From the NCBI GenBank assembly GCA_031291615.1, contig JARLIS010000019.1, positions 24,768-88,767 on the forward strand: 64,000 bases of DNA. The letters are read 5' to 3'. The notes beneath the pieces were generated by a model. That model worked only from the letters and a program-made list of their open reading frames with translations, was not told the origin of the DNA and did no database searches. This stretch comes from Parvibaculum sp. (lineage in GTDB: Bacteria; Pseudomonadota; Alphaproteobacteria; Parvibaculales; Parvibaculaceae). Position numbers and translations under genes: made by a program. This document shows, in pieces, positions 20,984 to 30,827 of the stretch (position 1 is its first letter; every line of letters begins with the position of its first letter).

Positions 20984-21985
20984 ATGACGAAGAAGCGGCG
21001 ATCGGGCAACGATACGCTTCGCCCGGTTAGAGGCATAACGGTGGACGGCTCTGCCGAAGACGTCCGTATGGACGGCGTCTATTTCTTCCGCTCGTCGGCG
21101 TCATATCCCTTTGCGAAGGTCCTGGACCCGGGCGACTTCTCATATTGCATCATGCTCAGGCGTGGCCGGATGCGTCTCACAATGGATTTTCCGGCGCCGC
21201 GAACCATCGATATGGAGCCCGGCGACATAGTGGGCATAAGTGGACTGGCGCCCCATCTGTTGCATTCAATGCCGCGGCGGGAAGATTGCCCGACGACCAC
21301 ATTCGAAAGGCATCTGATTTCCGATCGAGCCGATCAGGATAGCGATGTCGAACTCATCGTCGGCGTCGCGCCGTCCGAAAGCATCGCGCTTTCGAACATG
21401 ATCCTCGGTCCCGTCTATATCGATCCCTCTTCGGTGCCCGAATGCTCGCGCCGCATCTGGAAATCGGCGGAGCTTCTCGAGGAAGAGTTTCGCGACACGG
21501 CACAAGGATACGGGCACGCGATCATCGTCCGCCGCATCGCCGAGATCATGCTCATCAACCTGACCAGGGCAATTTTGGCGGAGCGAGAGCGAGGAGGAGG
21601 GCCATCGCCAGGCCTGATGAAAAGCAGCGGTGTGCTGGCGGCAATCCGCGCCTTCCTCGACGCACCGCTCGACAACTGGAGTCTCGGAAGCCTCGCGCGC
21701 GCCGCCGGCATGTCGAGAGCGAAATTCGCCGACGAATTCCGGCGCGCCATGGAGCGAACGCCGATGCAGGCGCTCGGCCGGATTCGCCTGACCCTGATCG
21801 CGCGCAAGCTAGTGACCGAGGAACTGTCGGTCGACGAGGCGGCGGACATTGCCGGTTACAGCTCCTCGGCCGCCTTCATCCGCGCCTTCAACAGGGAATT
21901 CGGCGCGACACCGTTCCAGTGGCGGAAACGGCAAATTGGCGCTCCTCCAGACGGTCAGGAAAGTCAGCGTCGGAAGCGGGTGTAG
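20984..21985 (+). CDS. AraC/XylS-family regulator at the end of the aromatic operon
   Basis: 333 residues. A cupin-like ligand-binding N-terminal half (about 20-200) precedes two helix-turn-helix motifs (SLGSLARAAGMSRAKFADEF and VDEAADIAGYSSSAAFIRAFN) ending in FGATPFQWRK. The layout matches the cupin_6-type AraC group. It lies 35 bases after the aldolase gene on the same strand and is the likely regulator of the catabolic genes, by position only. ggaggggaagg lies upstream but rather far from the ATG. Confidence 0.87.
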   Translation: MTKKRRSGNDTLRPVRGITVDGSAEDVRMDGVYFFRSSASYPFAKVLDPGDFSYCIMLRRGRMRLTMDFPAPRTIDMEPGDIVGISGLAPHLLHSMPRREDCPTTTFERHLISDRADQDSDVELIVGVAPSESIALSNMILGPVYIDPSSVPECSRRIWKSAELLEEEFRDTAQGYGHAIIVRRIAEIMLINLTRAILAERERGGGPSPGLMKSSGVLAAIRAFLDAPLDNWSLGSLARAAGMSRAKFADEFRRAMERTPMQALGRIRLTLIARKLVTEELSVDEAADIAGYSSSAAFIRAFNREFGATPFQWRKRQIGAPPDGQESQRRKRV

Positions 21986-22087
21986 AGATTTTAGGTACAC
22001 GGCGGAAGCACATCAATTCTGGACTCGCTCGCCGCGACCTTCCTCCGCTGAATTGCAGCTCACGAAAATCGAAGCAGAGTGGCAGGC

Positions 22088-23137
22088 TCAGGCCCCACGC
22101 TCCCATCTCCGTCTTGCCTTGGCAAATGCGCTTGCATCGCTGAAACCCAGAAGCTCCGCGGCCTCGCGCAGGCTGCGCTTGCCGGTCTTTGTCAGCTCCG
22201 CGTAAATATCCTGCCGCACCGCATCAACCAGATCCGAATAGGAGAGGCCGGCCCCGGCGAGCCGCCTTTGCAGTGATCTTTCTCCGATCCCGCATTGGCG
22301 GGCGACGACCGCAATGCCCGATCGTCCCGTCGCAAGCGAGCGTCGAATGGCCCAGCGCACGCGCCCGATCTCGTCATCGGGAGGGGGCAAGCCTTCCAAT
22401 TCCTGCTCGACATATTGCGCGAGGATCGACCTGAGCTTCGGATCGGCGCCGCGGATGGGCAGAGCGAGGATCGACGCCTCGTAACGCAGCGCGTTGTGCC
22501 TGTCGTGATAGAGGGCCGGACAACCGAAGTGATCCTCGAGGCGAAGGCGACGTTTCCCGCCGCCATGCTGCACGCGTATTTCAACCGGACGAACTGGACG
22601 GCCCGAAAGGCGTTGGACGATGGCATGCGCGATTGCGAGCGTGCATTCGGCGTCCTGGCGGCGGAGCGGTTCGGCCAGCCCATGAGCGTCGTAGCGGACT
22701 TCGACAAAGCCGTCCGACGTTCCTTTCCAGACGAACGCATTACCCTGCTGCTGAAACTCGGCAAAGCGTTGAGCAAGCGCCATCGATTCCCCGAGCGTGG
22801 GCGAGTTGAGCAGCAGATAGCCATAGGCGCCGAGATCGCTCGGATGGAATCTCGCGCCCAGCTTCAGTCCGAACGAGTCATCGCCGCTTGCCTCCGCCGC
22901 CCAACTGAGAAATCGCGCAAGAAGATCGAGCGGAACGCGCGAGCCGTTGCGGCGAGGGCGGACCGCCTCGCGTTTGGTATCGAAAAATGCATCCGGCTGG
23001 AGGCCAAGCTCGACGGCGAATCCAATGGCGCGGTCGAAGGTTGCACCCCAGGTGAGCCCGTTCGCGCCAGCCGCTTGCCGGACGTTCGATCCTCGCATTT
23101 TTCGCATTGACGTCATAGGACATCTATTTGTCGCCAA
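22088..23137 (-). CDS. AraC-family regulator (OruR/ArgT-like with N-terminal Arabinose_bd-type domain)
   Basis: Up to 349 residues. The N-terminal domain contains SDLGAYGYLLLNSPTLGESMALAQRF, typical of the PF12625-type ligand-binding domain. The C-terminal HTH pair is VVARQCGIGERSLQRRLAGAGLSY and SLREAAELLGFSDASAFAKARRRW; the latter ends abruptly, shorter than usual. Several in-frame Met codons (23137, 23116, 23107) make the start uncertain. It is divergent from the FAD oxidoreductase gene at 23221, which it probably controls. Confidence 0.85.
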   Translation of the reverse strand: MATNRCPMTSMRKMRGSNVRQAAGANGLTWGATFDRAIGFAVELGLQPDAFFDTKREAVRPRRNGSRVPLDLLARFLSWAAEASGDDSFGLKLGARFHPSDLGAYGYLLLNSPTLGESMALAQRFAEFQQQGNAFVWKGTSDGFVEVRYDAHGLAEPLRRQDAECTLAIAHAIVQRLSGRPVRPVEIRVQHGGGKRRLRLEDHFGCPALYHDRHNALRYEASILALPIRGADPKLRSILAQYVEQELEGLPPPDDEIGRVRWAIRRSLATGRSGIAVVARQCGIGERSLQRRLAGAGLSYSDLVDAVRQDIYAELTKTGKRSLREAAELLGFSDASAFAKARRRWERGA

Positions 23138-23220
23138 AAGACAACCGGCAGGTGATCTCTAGCGTTATTTTGACAGGCATTCAACGCCCGCCGCCTGCCC
23201 AGCGCGGCAACAAGGGGACC

Positions 23221-24582
23221 ATGATGCCAGTGAACGATGCCTCAACTCCGTTTCTCGACGTCAGCCCCTATGTAAACCCGCCGTCCGACTTGCAGCCGGC
23301 ATTGTCCGCAGACATCCATGCCGACGTCGCCATCGTCGGCGGCGGCTATACGGGTCTCTCCACCGCGCTCGCGCTTCGTGAGCGTGGCATTTCGTCCGTG
23401 GTGCTCGAGCGCGATTTCTGCGGCTATGGCGCAAGCGGTCGTAACGCCGGCCATCTCACACCCACCATTTGCAAAGACCTGCCGACGGCCATGATGCTGT
23501 TCGGACGAGAGACGGCGGCAAATCTCGCGCGCTATGCGGATTTCTGCGTCGAGAGCGCCGAACGCATGATCGAGGACTACGGCATCGACTGCGACTACAA
23601 CCGCAGCGGCAACATCATGGCGGTGATCCATCCCTCGCAGGAAAAGCGTCTGCGCAAGGCCACCGAAGCCGCCGTCTCGCTTGGCGCGAAAATACATTTC
23701 GTCGAGCCGGGCGAAATGCGCGAGCGCGGCGTGCCGCGTGCATTTCTCAGCGGTTCGATGGAAGAGGCGGGCGGCACGCTGCACACGGGTAAGTTCGTTC
23801 TCGGCCTGCGCAAAGCGGCGCTCGCGCATGGAATAAAGATTTATGAGAAAACGGCGGTCCAATGCATCGAGGAAACAAAACCCATTCGCGTCGTGACGGC
23901 TGGCGGCACGGTCACCGCCGACAGGATCGTCATGGCGTCAAACGCCTATGCGCCCGAGATCGGTCGGCCCGGCAATCTTCTCGGTCCGCTCTACATCACA
24001 TTGTTCGAGACGGCGCCGCTGTCCGAGGCCCAGCTCGATGCAATCGGAGGCTGGGGCGCGCGCGAGGGCATCTACACCGCACATGAAAGCATGGAGAGCT
24101 ATCGTTTGACCGCCCAGCGCACCATCATCGGCGGATCGAAGGACGTGCAATTTTTCTATGATTGCGCCCCGCACAACCACGGCGGCGACGGCGATGCCCG
24201 GAAGATGAGTGTCATAAATGCCTTTCGTCAGCGGTTTCCCATGCTGGGTGAGCTTCCTATCGCGCATGCCTGGGCGGGGTGGTGCGGTTTCACGCTCAAC
24301 TTCATGCCGATCGTCGGGCGTGCCGCCGACAATCCGGCCTATCACTATGCGGTTGCCTATAATGGCCACGGCATCGCACAGGCGACGACGATGGGTGCGC
24401 TGCTTGCCGATCTGTTGCAGGACAAGCCCAATCCCTGGCACGACCTCATTTGCCGCAAACCGGCCTATATGATGCCGTCCAAGACGTTGATGTATCTGAG
24501 CGTCAAGACACTTCTGACCGTGCTCAACGGCATCGACCGGCGCATCGACAACAAGGCGCGCCGGGGAAATTTCGGTCGCTAG
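23221..24582 (+). CDS. FAD-dependent amine/amino-acid oxidoreductase (DAO/DadA-like, PuuB-like)
   Basis: 453 residues from ATG 23221, preceded by aagggg; the open frame reaches to 23128 but overlaps the divergent regulator. The dinucleotide fold is VAIVGGGYTGLSTALALRERG; SGRNAGHLTPT and the late WAGWCGFTLNFMPIVGR and YAVAYNGHGIAQATTMG segments are typical of the DAO family that oxidises secondary amines (for example gamma-glutamylputrescine oxidoreductase). FAD-linked oxidative deamination in cytoplasm or at the membrane is likely; substrate unknown. Confidence 0.88.
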   Translation: MMPVNDASTPFLDVSPYVNPPSDLQPALSADIHADVAIVGGGYTGLSTALALRERGISSVVLERDFCGYGASGRNAGHLTPTICKDLPTAMMLFGRETAANLARYADFCVESAERMIEDYGIDCDYNRSGNIMAVIHPSQEKRLRKATEAAVSLGAKIHFVEPGEMRERGVPRAFLSGSMEEAGGTLHTGKFVLGLRKAALAHGIKIYEKTAVQCIEETKPIRVVTAGGTVTADRIVMASNAYAPEIGRPGNLLGPLYITLFETAPLSEAQLDAIGGWGAREGIYTAHESMESYRLTAQRTIIGGSKDVQFFYDCAPHNHGGDGDARKMSVINAFRQRFPMLGELPIAHAWAGWCGFTLNFMPIVGRAADNPAYHYAVAYNGHGIAQATTMGALLADLLQDKPNPWHDLICRKPAYMMPSKTLMYLSVKTLLTVLNGIDRRIDNKARRGNFGR

Positions 24583-24826
24583 TTCAAGGGGGACGATGCG
24601 CGCTGGCTGGGACGCATCAAGCGAAACGCTAAACGATCACCAATCCGCAATGCCTATATCCATTTATCCGATAATATATATTATGGAGATTATTGTGTTA
24701 CCGAAGTGTTTGAAAACACAAAGGAAAAACAAAACTCGACAGGACAATTAACCCTGTCCGGCTTCCTCTTTTGGTCGTCCCTCGGGAATGTCCCGGCGGA
24801 CCGAAGGTCAACAAAAGAGACAAATC
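24583..24826 (+). promoter_or_regulatory. A+T-rich leader with several inverted repeats upstream of the Leu-Pro repeat protein
   Basis: Gene-free and strikingly A+T-rich around 24655-24760. It holds a 14-bp perfect palindrome ATAATATATATTAT (24671-24684), GTGTTT/AAACAC (24706-24719), GACAGG/CCTGTC (24738-24758) followed by a short T-rich stretch, and a larger hairpin at 24773-24802 (outer GGTC/GACC, inner CGGGA/TCCCG) ending 24 bases before the ATG. It is probably promoter plus structured 5' untranslated region. Confidence 0.45.
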
Positions 24827-25603
24827 ATGACCAGCTCCAGCTTTTTGAAAAGTGCGCTTTTTGCGAGTGCAGCTGCTTTCGTGTTCGCCTCAGCGCCGGC
24901 CTATGCCGGCCTGCCAGGCGGCGTTGGCGGAGTGCCCAGTCTGCCCGGCCTTTCGAACCTTCCGAGCCTTCCGGCGCTTCCTGGCGGTCTCGGCGACATC
25001 GGCGGCGGCGCGGTGCCGATATCCATCCAAGCGGCGCCGATCGGCCCGGATGCCAATGGCGCCGTCGGCTTCACCGGCGGCATCACGACGCCCGGTGGCG
25101 GCGGCAACCTGACCGTCCTGGTATCGCCGCCCTCCGGCGGTCTGCCGACGCTGCCCAGCTTGCCGGGTCTCCCGTCCGCTGGACTGCCCGGACTCCCGAG
25201 CCTGCCGTCCGGTGGCTTGCCGAGTTTGCCGTCTGGCGGCCTGCCGTCGCTTCCGGCGCTTCCTGTCGGATTGCCGTCCGGCGGTCTCCCAGGCTTGCCG
25301 AGTCTGCCATCCAGCGGTCTGCCGACGCTCCCCAGCTTGCCGGGTCTCCCATCTGCTGGTCTGCCCGGTCTGCCAAGCTTGCCGTCTGGCGGCCTCCCGA
25401 CACTGCCATCGCTCCCGGCGCTTCCGGTCGGACTTCCGTCCGGTGGCTTGCCGAGCCTGCCGTCTGGCGGCTTGCCGTCGCTGCCCGGACTTCCATCCGC
25501 TGGTTTGCCCGGACTGCCGACCTTGCCGTCGGGCGGTTTGCCGGCACTTCCGAGCCTGCCTGCAAGCGGTAACCTGTCCGGCTCCGCCGCCGTCAGCCTG
25601 TAA
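24827..25603 (+). CDS. Secreted Leu-Pro-Gly-Ser repeat protein, unknown function
   Basis: 258 residues from ATG 24827. A signal peptide (hydrophobic core to residue 22) ends in APAYA, with predicted cleavage after A27. After a short unique part (about 28-103, containing GGITTPGGGG), nearly all the rest is built of L-P-S/G/T triplets such as GLPSLPSGG, with no Cys, aromatic or charged residues. A 59-residue higher-order period is visible. Such composition suggests an extended, polyproline-II-like secreted or surface fibre, but no family is recognised. Its N-terminus resembles the next secreted protein (25945-26343). Confidence 0.8.
   Translation: MTSSSFLKSALFASAAAFVFASAPAYAGLPGGVGGVPSLPGLSNLPSLPALPGGLGDIGGGAVPISIQAAPIGPDANGAVGFTGGITTPGGGGNLTVLVSPPSGGLPTLPSLPGLPSAGLPGLPSLPSGGLPSLPSGGLPSLPALPVGLPSGGLPGLPSLPSSGLPTLPSLPGLPSAGLPGLPSLPSGGLPTLPSLPALPVGLPSGGLPSLPSGGLPSLPGLPSAGLPGLPTLPSGGLPALPSLPASGNLSGSAAVSL
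25142..25585 (+). repeat. Internal tandem Leu-Pro coding repeats with 177-bp higher-order unit
   Basis: The block starting at 25142 recurs almost base for base at 25319 (offset 177 bases, 59 codons), each copy encoding LPTLPSLPGLPSAGLPGLPS. A third, shorter copy starts near 25472. The in-frame period shows growth by duplication inside the gene. Confidence 0.75.
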
Positions 25604-25624
25604 GTCACGTCGGCGTATCCACAA

Positions 25625-25668
25625 AAGCGAGGCGCAGCGTGCAAACATGCATGCTGCGCCTTTCGCTT
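25625..25668 (+). terminator. Intrinsic terminator of the Leu-Pro repeat gene
   Basis: AAGCGA + GGCGCAGC (25625-25638) pairs with GCTGCGCC + TCGCTT (25653-25660 and 25663-25668), interrupted by a two-base bulge, with a 14-base loop. A T-containing tract (cgtttg) follows. It lies 21 bases after the stop codon. Confidence 0.65.
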
Positions 25669-25877
25669 CGTTTGCCTTTGCGAAACAACATTGGACTCGC
25701 AAATGCGCATCTGCGTGAACCTGCATAAATCCGCATACTGAAATTCGTAAACAGGAATTATGTCATGTCGTCAGCGGCTTCGGCGCGTTCTCTGCGTTTG
25801 GCCGCAACACGCTGCCATGGTTGAGACCTGATTGAGGCAGCGACGCGATCTTTTCGTGCGTGGATTGACCCGGCAAC

Positions 25878-25891
25878 GGAACCGCGGTTCC
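25878..25891. promoter_or_regulatory. 14-bp perfect palindrome upstream of the second secreted-protein gene
   Basis: GGAACCGCGGTTCC lies 53 bases before the ATG at 25945 and could be an operator for a dimeric regulator. The remainder of the gene-free stretch 25669-25944 shows no further gene or clear structure. Confidence 0.35.
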
Positions 25892-25944
25892 AATCGTCGC
25901 GCTTCGGGCTGCGGGACATGCGATCGCAACAAAGGATCGAACAC

Positions 25945-26343
25945 ATGAATACTCTCAAGCGGATGTTTTTCGTCGGCGCGGCCGGTTTCGCGCTCCTGTC
26001 CGCACCCGCTTATGCGGGTCTTCTGGGCGGCTCGGTTGGTGGCGGCGGAGATGTCGGGATAGGCGCAAATGTCGGTATTCACACGGGCGGCACCGGTAAG
26101 GTCTCAACACCCGGCGGCTCCGCCAACGCGTCGGCGGACACATCCGCGGATGCGACGACCCCGGACGTGGCTGGCACCGTCAAGAATACCGGCGCTGCCG
26201 CCAAAGACGCGGGCCAGCGGATAGCCAACAAGGCGAAGACGACCGGCGAAGGTGTCGCCAATCAGGCCAAGGATGCGGGCTCGTCCGCGAGCGGTTCGGC
26301 CGATGTCGGTATTGACGCGAAGGCCGGCGCCGCCGCTGAATGA
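25945..26343 (+). CDS. Small secreted protein, Gly/Ala/Thr-rich, unknown function
   Basis: 132 residues from ATG 25945 (aaagga upstream). The signal peptide ends in SAPAYA, cleavage after A24. The mature part starts GLLGGSVGGGG, has KVSTPGGSAN, and then a low-complexity helical part (VKNTGAAAKDAGQRIANKAKTTGEGVANQAKDAG) of LEA-like composition with repeated Ala-Lys-Asp-Ala. It shares signal-peptide end (APAYAGL), following Gly-rich motif and a TPGG motif with the Leu-Pro repeat protein upstream, so the two may be related or exported together. No named family recognised. Confidence 0.75.
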   Translation: MNTLKRMFFVGAAGFALLSAPAYAGLLGGSVGGGGDVGIGANVGIHTGGTGKVSTPGGSANASADTSADATTPDVAGTVKNTGAAAKDAGQRIANKAKTTGEGVANQAKDAGSSASGSADVGIDAKAGAAAE

Positions 26344-26370
26344 TTCAAAAATAGATGCGATCAACGATCT

Positions 26371-26401
26371 GGGGCGGCGTGCGCAGACATGCCGCCCCTT
26401 T
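26371..26401 (+). terminator. Intrinsic terminator, 8-bp GC stem
   Basis: GGGGCGGC (26371-26378) and GCCGCCCC (26391-26398) form a perfect stem with a 12-base loop, followed by TTT. It lies between convergent genes and probably ends the secreted-protein transcript. Confidence 0.65.
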
Positions 26402-26442
26402 CCGGCCGATCCACGAATCGGAACAGGGCGTTACACCTCGTT

Positions 26443-27252
26443 CTAGATATCGAACTCGAGAACCATGCCGTCATAGCCCGGCACCACGCCGTCAGGCAGC
26501 TCGGCCGCGAGCGTCCGGTAATCGAGGTCGACATGCAGATTGGTCAGCACGCCGAGCAGCGGATTCACGCGGTTGATCCAGCTGAGCGCAAGGTCGACAT
26601 GGGCATGCGTCGGATGCGGCGCATAGCGCAGCGCATCGACGATCCAACATTCGACGTCGCCTATCAGCGAAAAGCTTTCCTCGGGCAAATCGACCAGATC
26701 GCTCGAATATGCGAGCGGCCCGAACCGATAGCCGAGCGAACGGATGCCGCCATGGTCCTGGTCGAACGGCAAGGCCTCGATGACGCCGCCTGCCCCAGAA
26801 ATCCTGATCGGCTCGCCCGGCCGCTCGATCCGGTGCTCGTTGAGAATGGCCGGATAGCCCGAGCCCTCAAGCTGCCTGAAGCAGTATCCGAAGCGCGACG
26901 TCAGCGTCTTCGCCGTCGGCTCGTCCATCCACACATCGACGCGCCGCCGGCCGTTCATGGCGACCATCCTGAGGTCGTCTATGCCGTGGCACTGGTCGGC
27001 ATGGTCATGCGTGAACAGCACGCCGTCGATCCAGCTCACATTGGCGTCGATCAGCTGGTCGCGCATATCCGGCGAGGTGTCGACCAGCACGGTCGTTTTC
27101 TGTTTTGGATCCGTGTCCCATTGCTCGACCAGCAGTGAACAGCGCCGCCGCCGGTTGCGCGGTTCCAAGGGATCGCAGGCGCCCCAATGGCCGCCGATGC
27201 GCGGAACGCCGCCCGACGAGCCCGAGCCCAGAATTGTCGCCCGGAGCTTCAT
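26443..27252 (-). CDS. MBL-fold metallohydrolase, PhnP-like
   Basis: 269 residues. The start LGSGSSGGVPRIGG and CDP...NRRRRCS resemble PhnP-type proteins, with the zinc motif FTHDHADQCHGIDDL and late conserved His/Asp (PTHAHVDLALSWI). PhnP is a cyclic phosphodiesterase, but many genomes carry this paralogue next to tatD and metG with unknown substrate. Its ATG overlaps the tatD stop by four bases, so it is the last gene of the minus-strand operon. Confidence 0.87.
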   Translation of the reverse strand: MKLRATILGSGSSGGVPRIGGHWGACDPLEPRNRRRRCSLLVEQWDTDPKQKTTVLVDTSPDMRDQLIDANVSWIDGVLFTHDHADQCHGIDDLRMVAMNGRRRVDVWMDEPTAKTLTSRFGYCFRQLEGSGYPAILNEHRIERPGEPIRISGAGGVIEALPFDQDHGGIRSLGYRFGPLAYSSDLVDLPEESFSLIGDVECWIVDALRYAPHPTHAHVDLALSWINRVNPLLGVLTNLHVDLDYRTLAAELPDGVVPGYDGMVLEFDI

Positions 27253-28051
27253 GCCGCAAACACCGCCTCGCGCGGCACGCGGGAAAAGAGCCGCAGGAAA
27301 TTCCCGGTCGTGGCTTCCGCCAACGCCGCCTGGCTGACGCCTTTGACCTCGGCGAGCTTCGCCGCCGTGTAGACGACGAAAGACGGTTCGTTGCGCTTGC
27401 CGCGCTTCGGGATCGGCGCGAGATAAGGCGAATCCGTTTCGACCAGCAGCCGGTCGAGCGGCACTTTTCCGGCCGTTTCCCGCAGCTCATCCGCCGTCTT
27501 AAATGTGAGAATGCCGGACAGCGAAATATAGAAACCGAATTTCAATGCAGTTTCAGCAAGTTGTGCGCTGGATGTGAAGCAGTGCAACAAGCCGGGGAAG
27601 GCGCCCTTCCCCATTTCTTCAGACAGAACTTGAGCCGTATCTTCGTCGGCGTCGCGCGTATGGACGATGAGCGGCAGCCCGGTTTCGCGCGCCGCTGCGA
27701 TATGGGCGCGGAATGCCCGCATCTGCGCTTCCCGTGGCGCGTGTTCGTAGAAATAGTCGAGGCCCGTTTCGCCGATGCCGACCACCTTCGGATGGCGCGC
27801 GAGATCGACCAGCGTCGCCGTGTCCGTTTCGGGCTCGCTCGCGGCTTCGTGCGGGTGAATGCCGACGGAGCAATAGACATTGGGAAACCGCTCGGCGATC
27901 GCCCTCACCTTGTCGAATTCGGAAATCTTGGTCGAGATCGTCACCATCAGGCCTACGCCCGCGTCGCGCGCCCTGCCCACCACATTCTCGACTTCCGACG
28001 CGAAGTCCGGGAAGTCGAGATGGCAATGGCTGTCGACGAGAACGGGAAGGC

Positions 28052-28055
<4 letters not shown>
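27249..28055 (-). CDS. tatD: TatD-family metal-dependent hydrolase
   Basis: 268 residues. The N-terminal [12 protein letters not shown] supplies the first two metal His; later [25 protein letters not shown] and [10 protein letters not shown] complete the amidohydrolase-like site. TatD enzymes are Mg2+-dependent 3'-5' nucleases acting in DNA quality control; some relatives are deacylases. Start is GTG, sharing GTGA with the metG stop, so coupled translation is likely. Confidence 0.93.
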
Positions 28056-29632
<1,577 letters not shown>

Positions 29633-29664
29633 GCGATTTGAGAGCCTGTGGAGGGTGACGCCGG

Positions 29665-30777
29665 TCAGGCGCCGATGCGTTCGCCGGCAACGTTTTCCAG
29701 CATCGAAAAACTGTTCAGAATCACGAGCTTGCGATCCGTGTTAAGCGCTTCCGCCCGGGCGACCGATTGGGTGATCTTTTCCCATACCTCGACCCAGCGA
29801 TCAAGGCTCGTCCGCCCGGCGAGACGAGCCATCTGGGCGCCCTCTCCTACCACAAGATCGGGCCCGGCGAGCCCCCCGGCCCCCACCCGGACAAGCCGCT
29901 GCAACCAATCGGTGAGCAATTCGATCGCCGTCGCGTAAGCCTCGTCCGCGCCGCGCCGCGCCACCTTGTCCGCAAGAGCATGCACGCCTTTCACGTCGAG
30001 CTTCGGCAGCGCCATGAGTAAAGCGACGATTTCCTTGTAGAGCGCAAGGCCGCCGCCCGCGGCAATCGACAGCGCGCGTCCGGCGCTTCCCTCGGCCAGC
30101 CGCGCAATGGCCTCGCGTTCTTCGGCGCTTGCCTTCACCTCGGTCGCGGCAAGAACCTGCGCAATGTCGGCAGGCGCCAGCGGTTTCAGCGCCAGGGTTC
30201 GGCAACGCGAGCGGATTGTCGGCAGAAGCCGCCCCGGTTGGTGGCTCACGAGAATGAACAGGCTGCGCGCCGGTGGCTCTTCGAGAATTTTCAGCAATGC
30301 GTTTTCCGCATTGACGTTCATGTCGTCGGCCGCATCGACAATGGCGACGCGCCAGCCGCCCGCGCCCGAACTCAAACCGAAAAAGCCCTGCGTGCGGCGA
30401 ACCTCTTCAACGGTGATGACGGTCTTCAGCCGCTTCGCCTTATCGTCGTAAGGACGCCGGATCACCAGAAGGCCGGGATGGCTTTCGGCGGAAACCTGCC
30501 GGAACACAGGATCGTTTTCGGTGACGCCGAGGTCTTGCGCGCGCGCGGCCTCCGCGATCTCCGGCATGCCGTAGCGCAGGACGAAACGCGCCATGCGATA
30601 GGCGAGCGTCGCCTTGCCGATGCCCTTCGGCCCTGTCAGCAGCCAGGCGTGATGCATCCGGCCGCTCATGAAAGCGTCGAAGACGGCCTGCTCCGCGTCG
30701 TGCTGCCCGGCAAGCGTCGAGACTTCACGCGGATGCGGGAAGTCGCCAAGCCTGTCGCTTTCTGGAATGTCGCCCAT
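29665..30777 (-). CDS. holB: DNA polymerase III delta-prime subunit
   Basis: 370-residue clamp-loader AAA+ protein. The ATP-binding-like loop [16 protein letters not shown], an SRC motif (IRSRCRTL) and the segment [14 protein letters not shown] are diagnostic. Part of the gamma complex that loads the sliding clamp. Gene order tmk-(M23)-holB-metG-tatD is nearly the common bacterial one; holB normally follows tmk directly. Confidence 0.94.
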   Translation of the reverse strand: MGDIPESDRLGDFPHPREVSTLAGQHDAEQAVFDAFMSGRMHHAWLLTGPKGIGKATLAYRMARFVLRYGMPEIAEAARAQDLGVTENDPVFRQVSAESHPGLLVIRRPYDDKAKRLKTVITVEEVRRTQGFFGLSSGAGGWRVAIVDAADDMNVNAENALLKILEEPPARSLFILVSHQPGRLLPTIRSRCRTLALKPLAPADIAQVLAATEVKASAEEREAIARLAEGSAGRALSIAAGGGLALYKEIVALLMALPKLDVKGVHALADKVARRGADEAYATAIELLTDWLQRLVRVGAGGLAGPDLVVGEGAQMARLAGRTSLDRWVEVWEKITQSVARAEALNTDRKLVILNSFSMLENVAGERIGA

Positions 30778-30827
30778 ACCCTCTTTTACATGACGAAGCG
30801 CGAGCCGTCATGAGCGCAAAAGGGGCT

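Noticed and set aside
25142..25585. Regular repeats considered as a CRISPR array
   Set aside because: The repeats are in-frame coding triplets without spacers of uniform length; no cas genes are present.
24890..25726. Long minus-strand open frames rich in Arg/Gln/Gly or Pro/Gly/Asp
   Set aside because: They are antisense shadows of the repetitive Leu-Pro gene; composition follows from the repeats.
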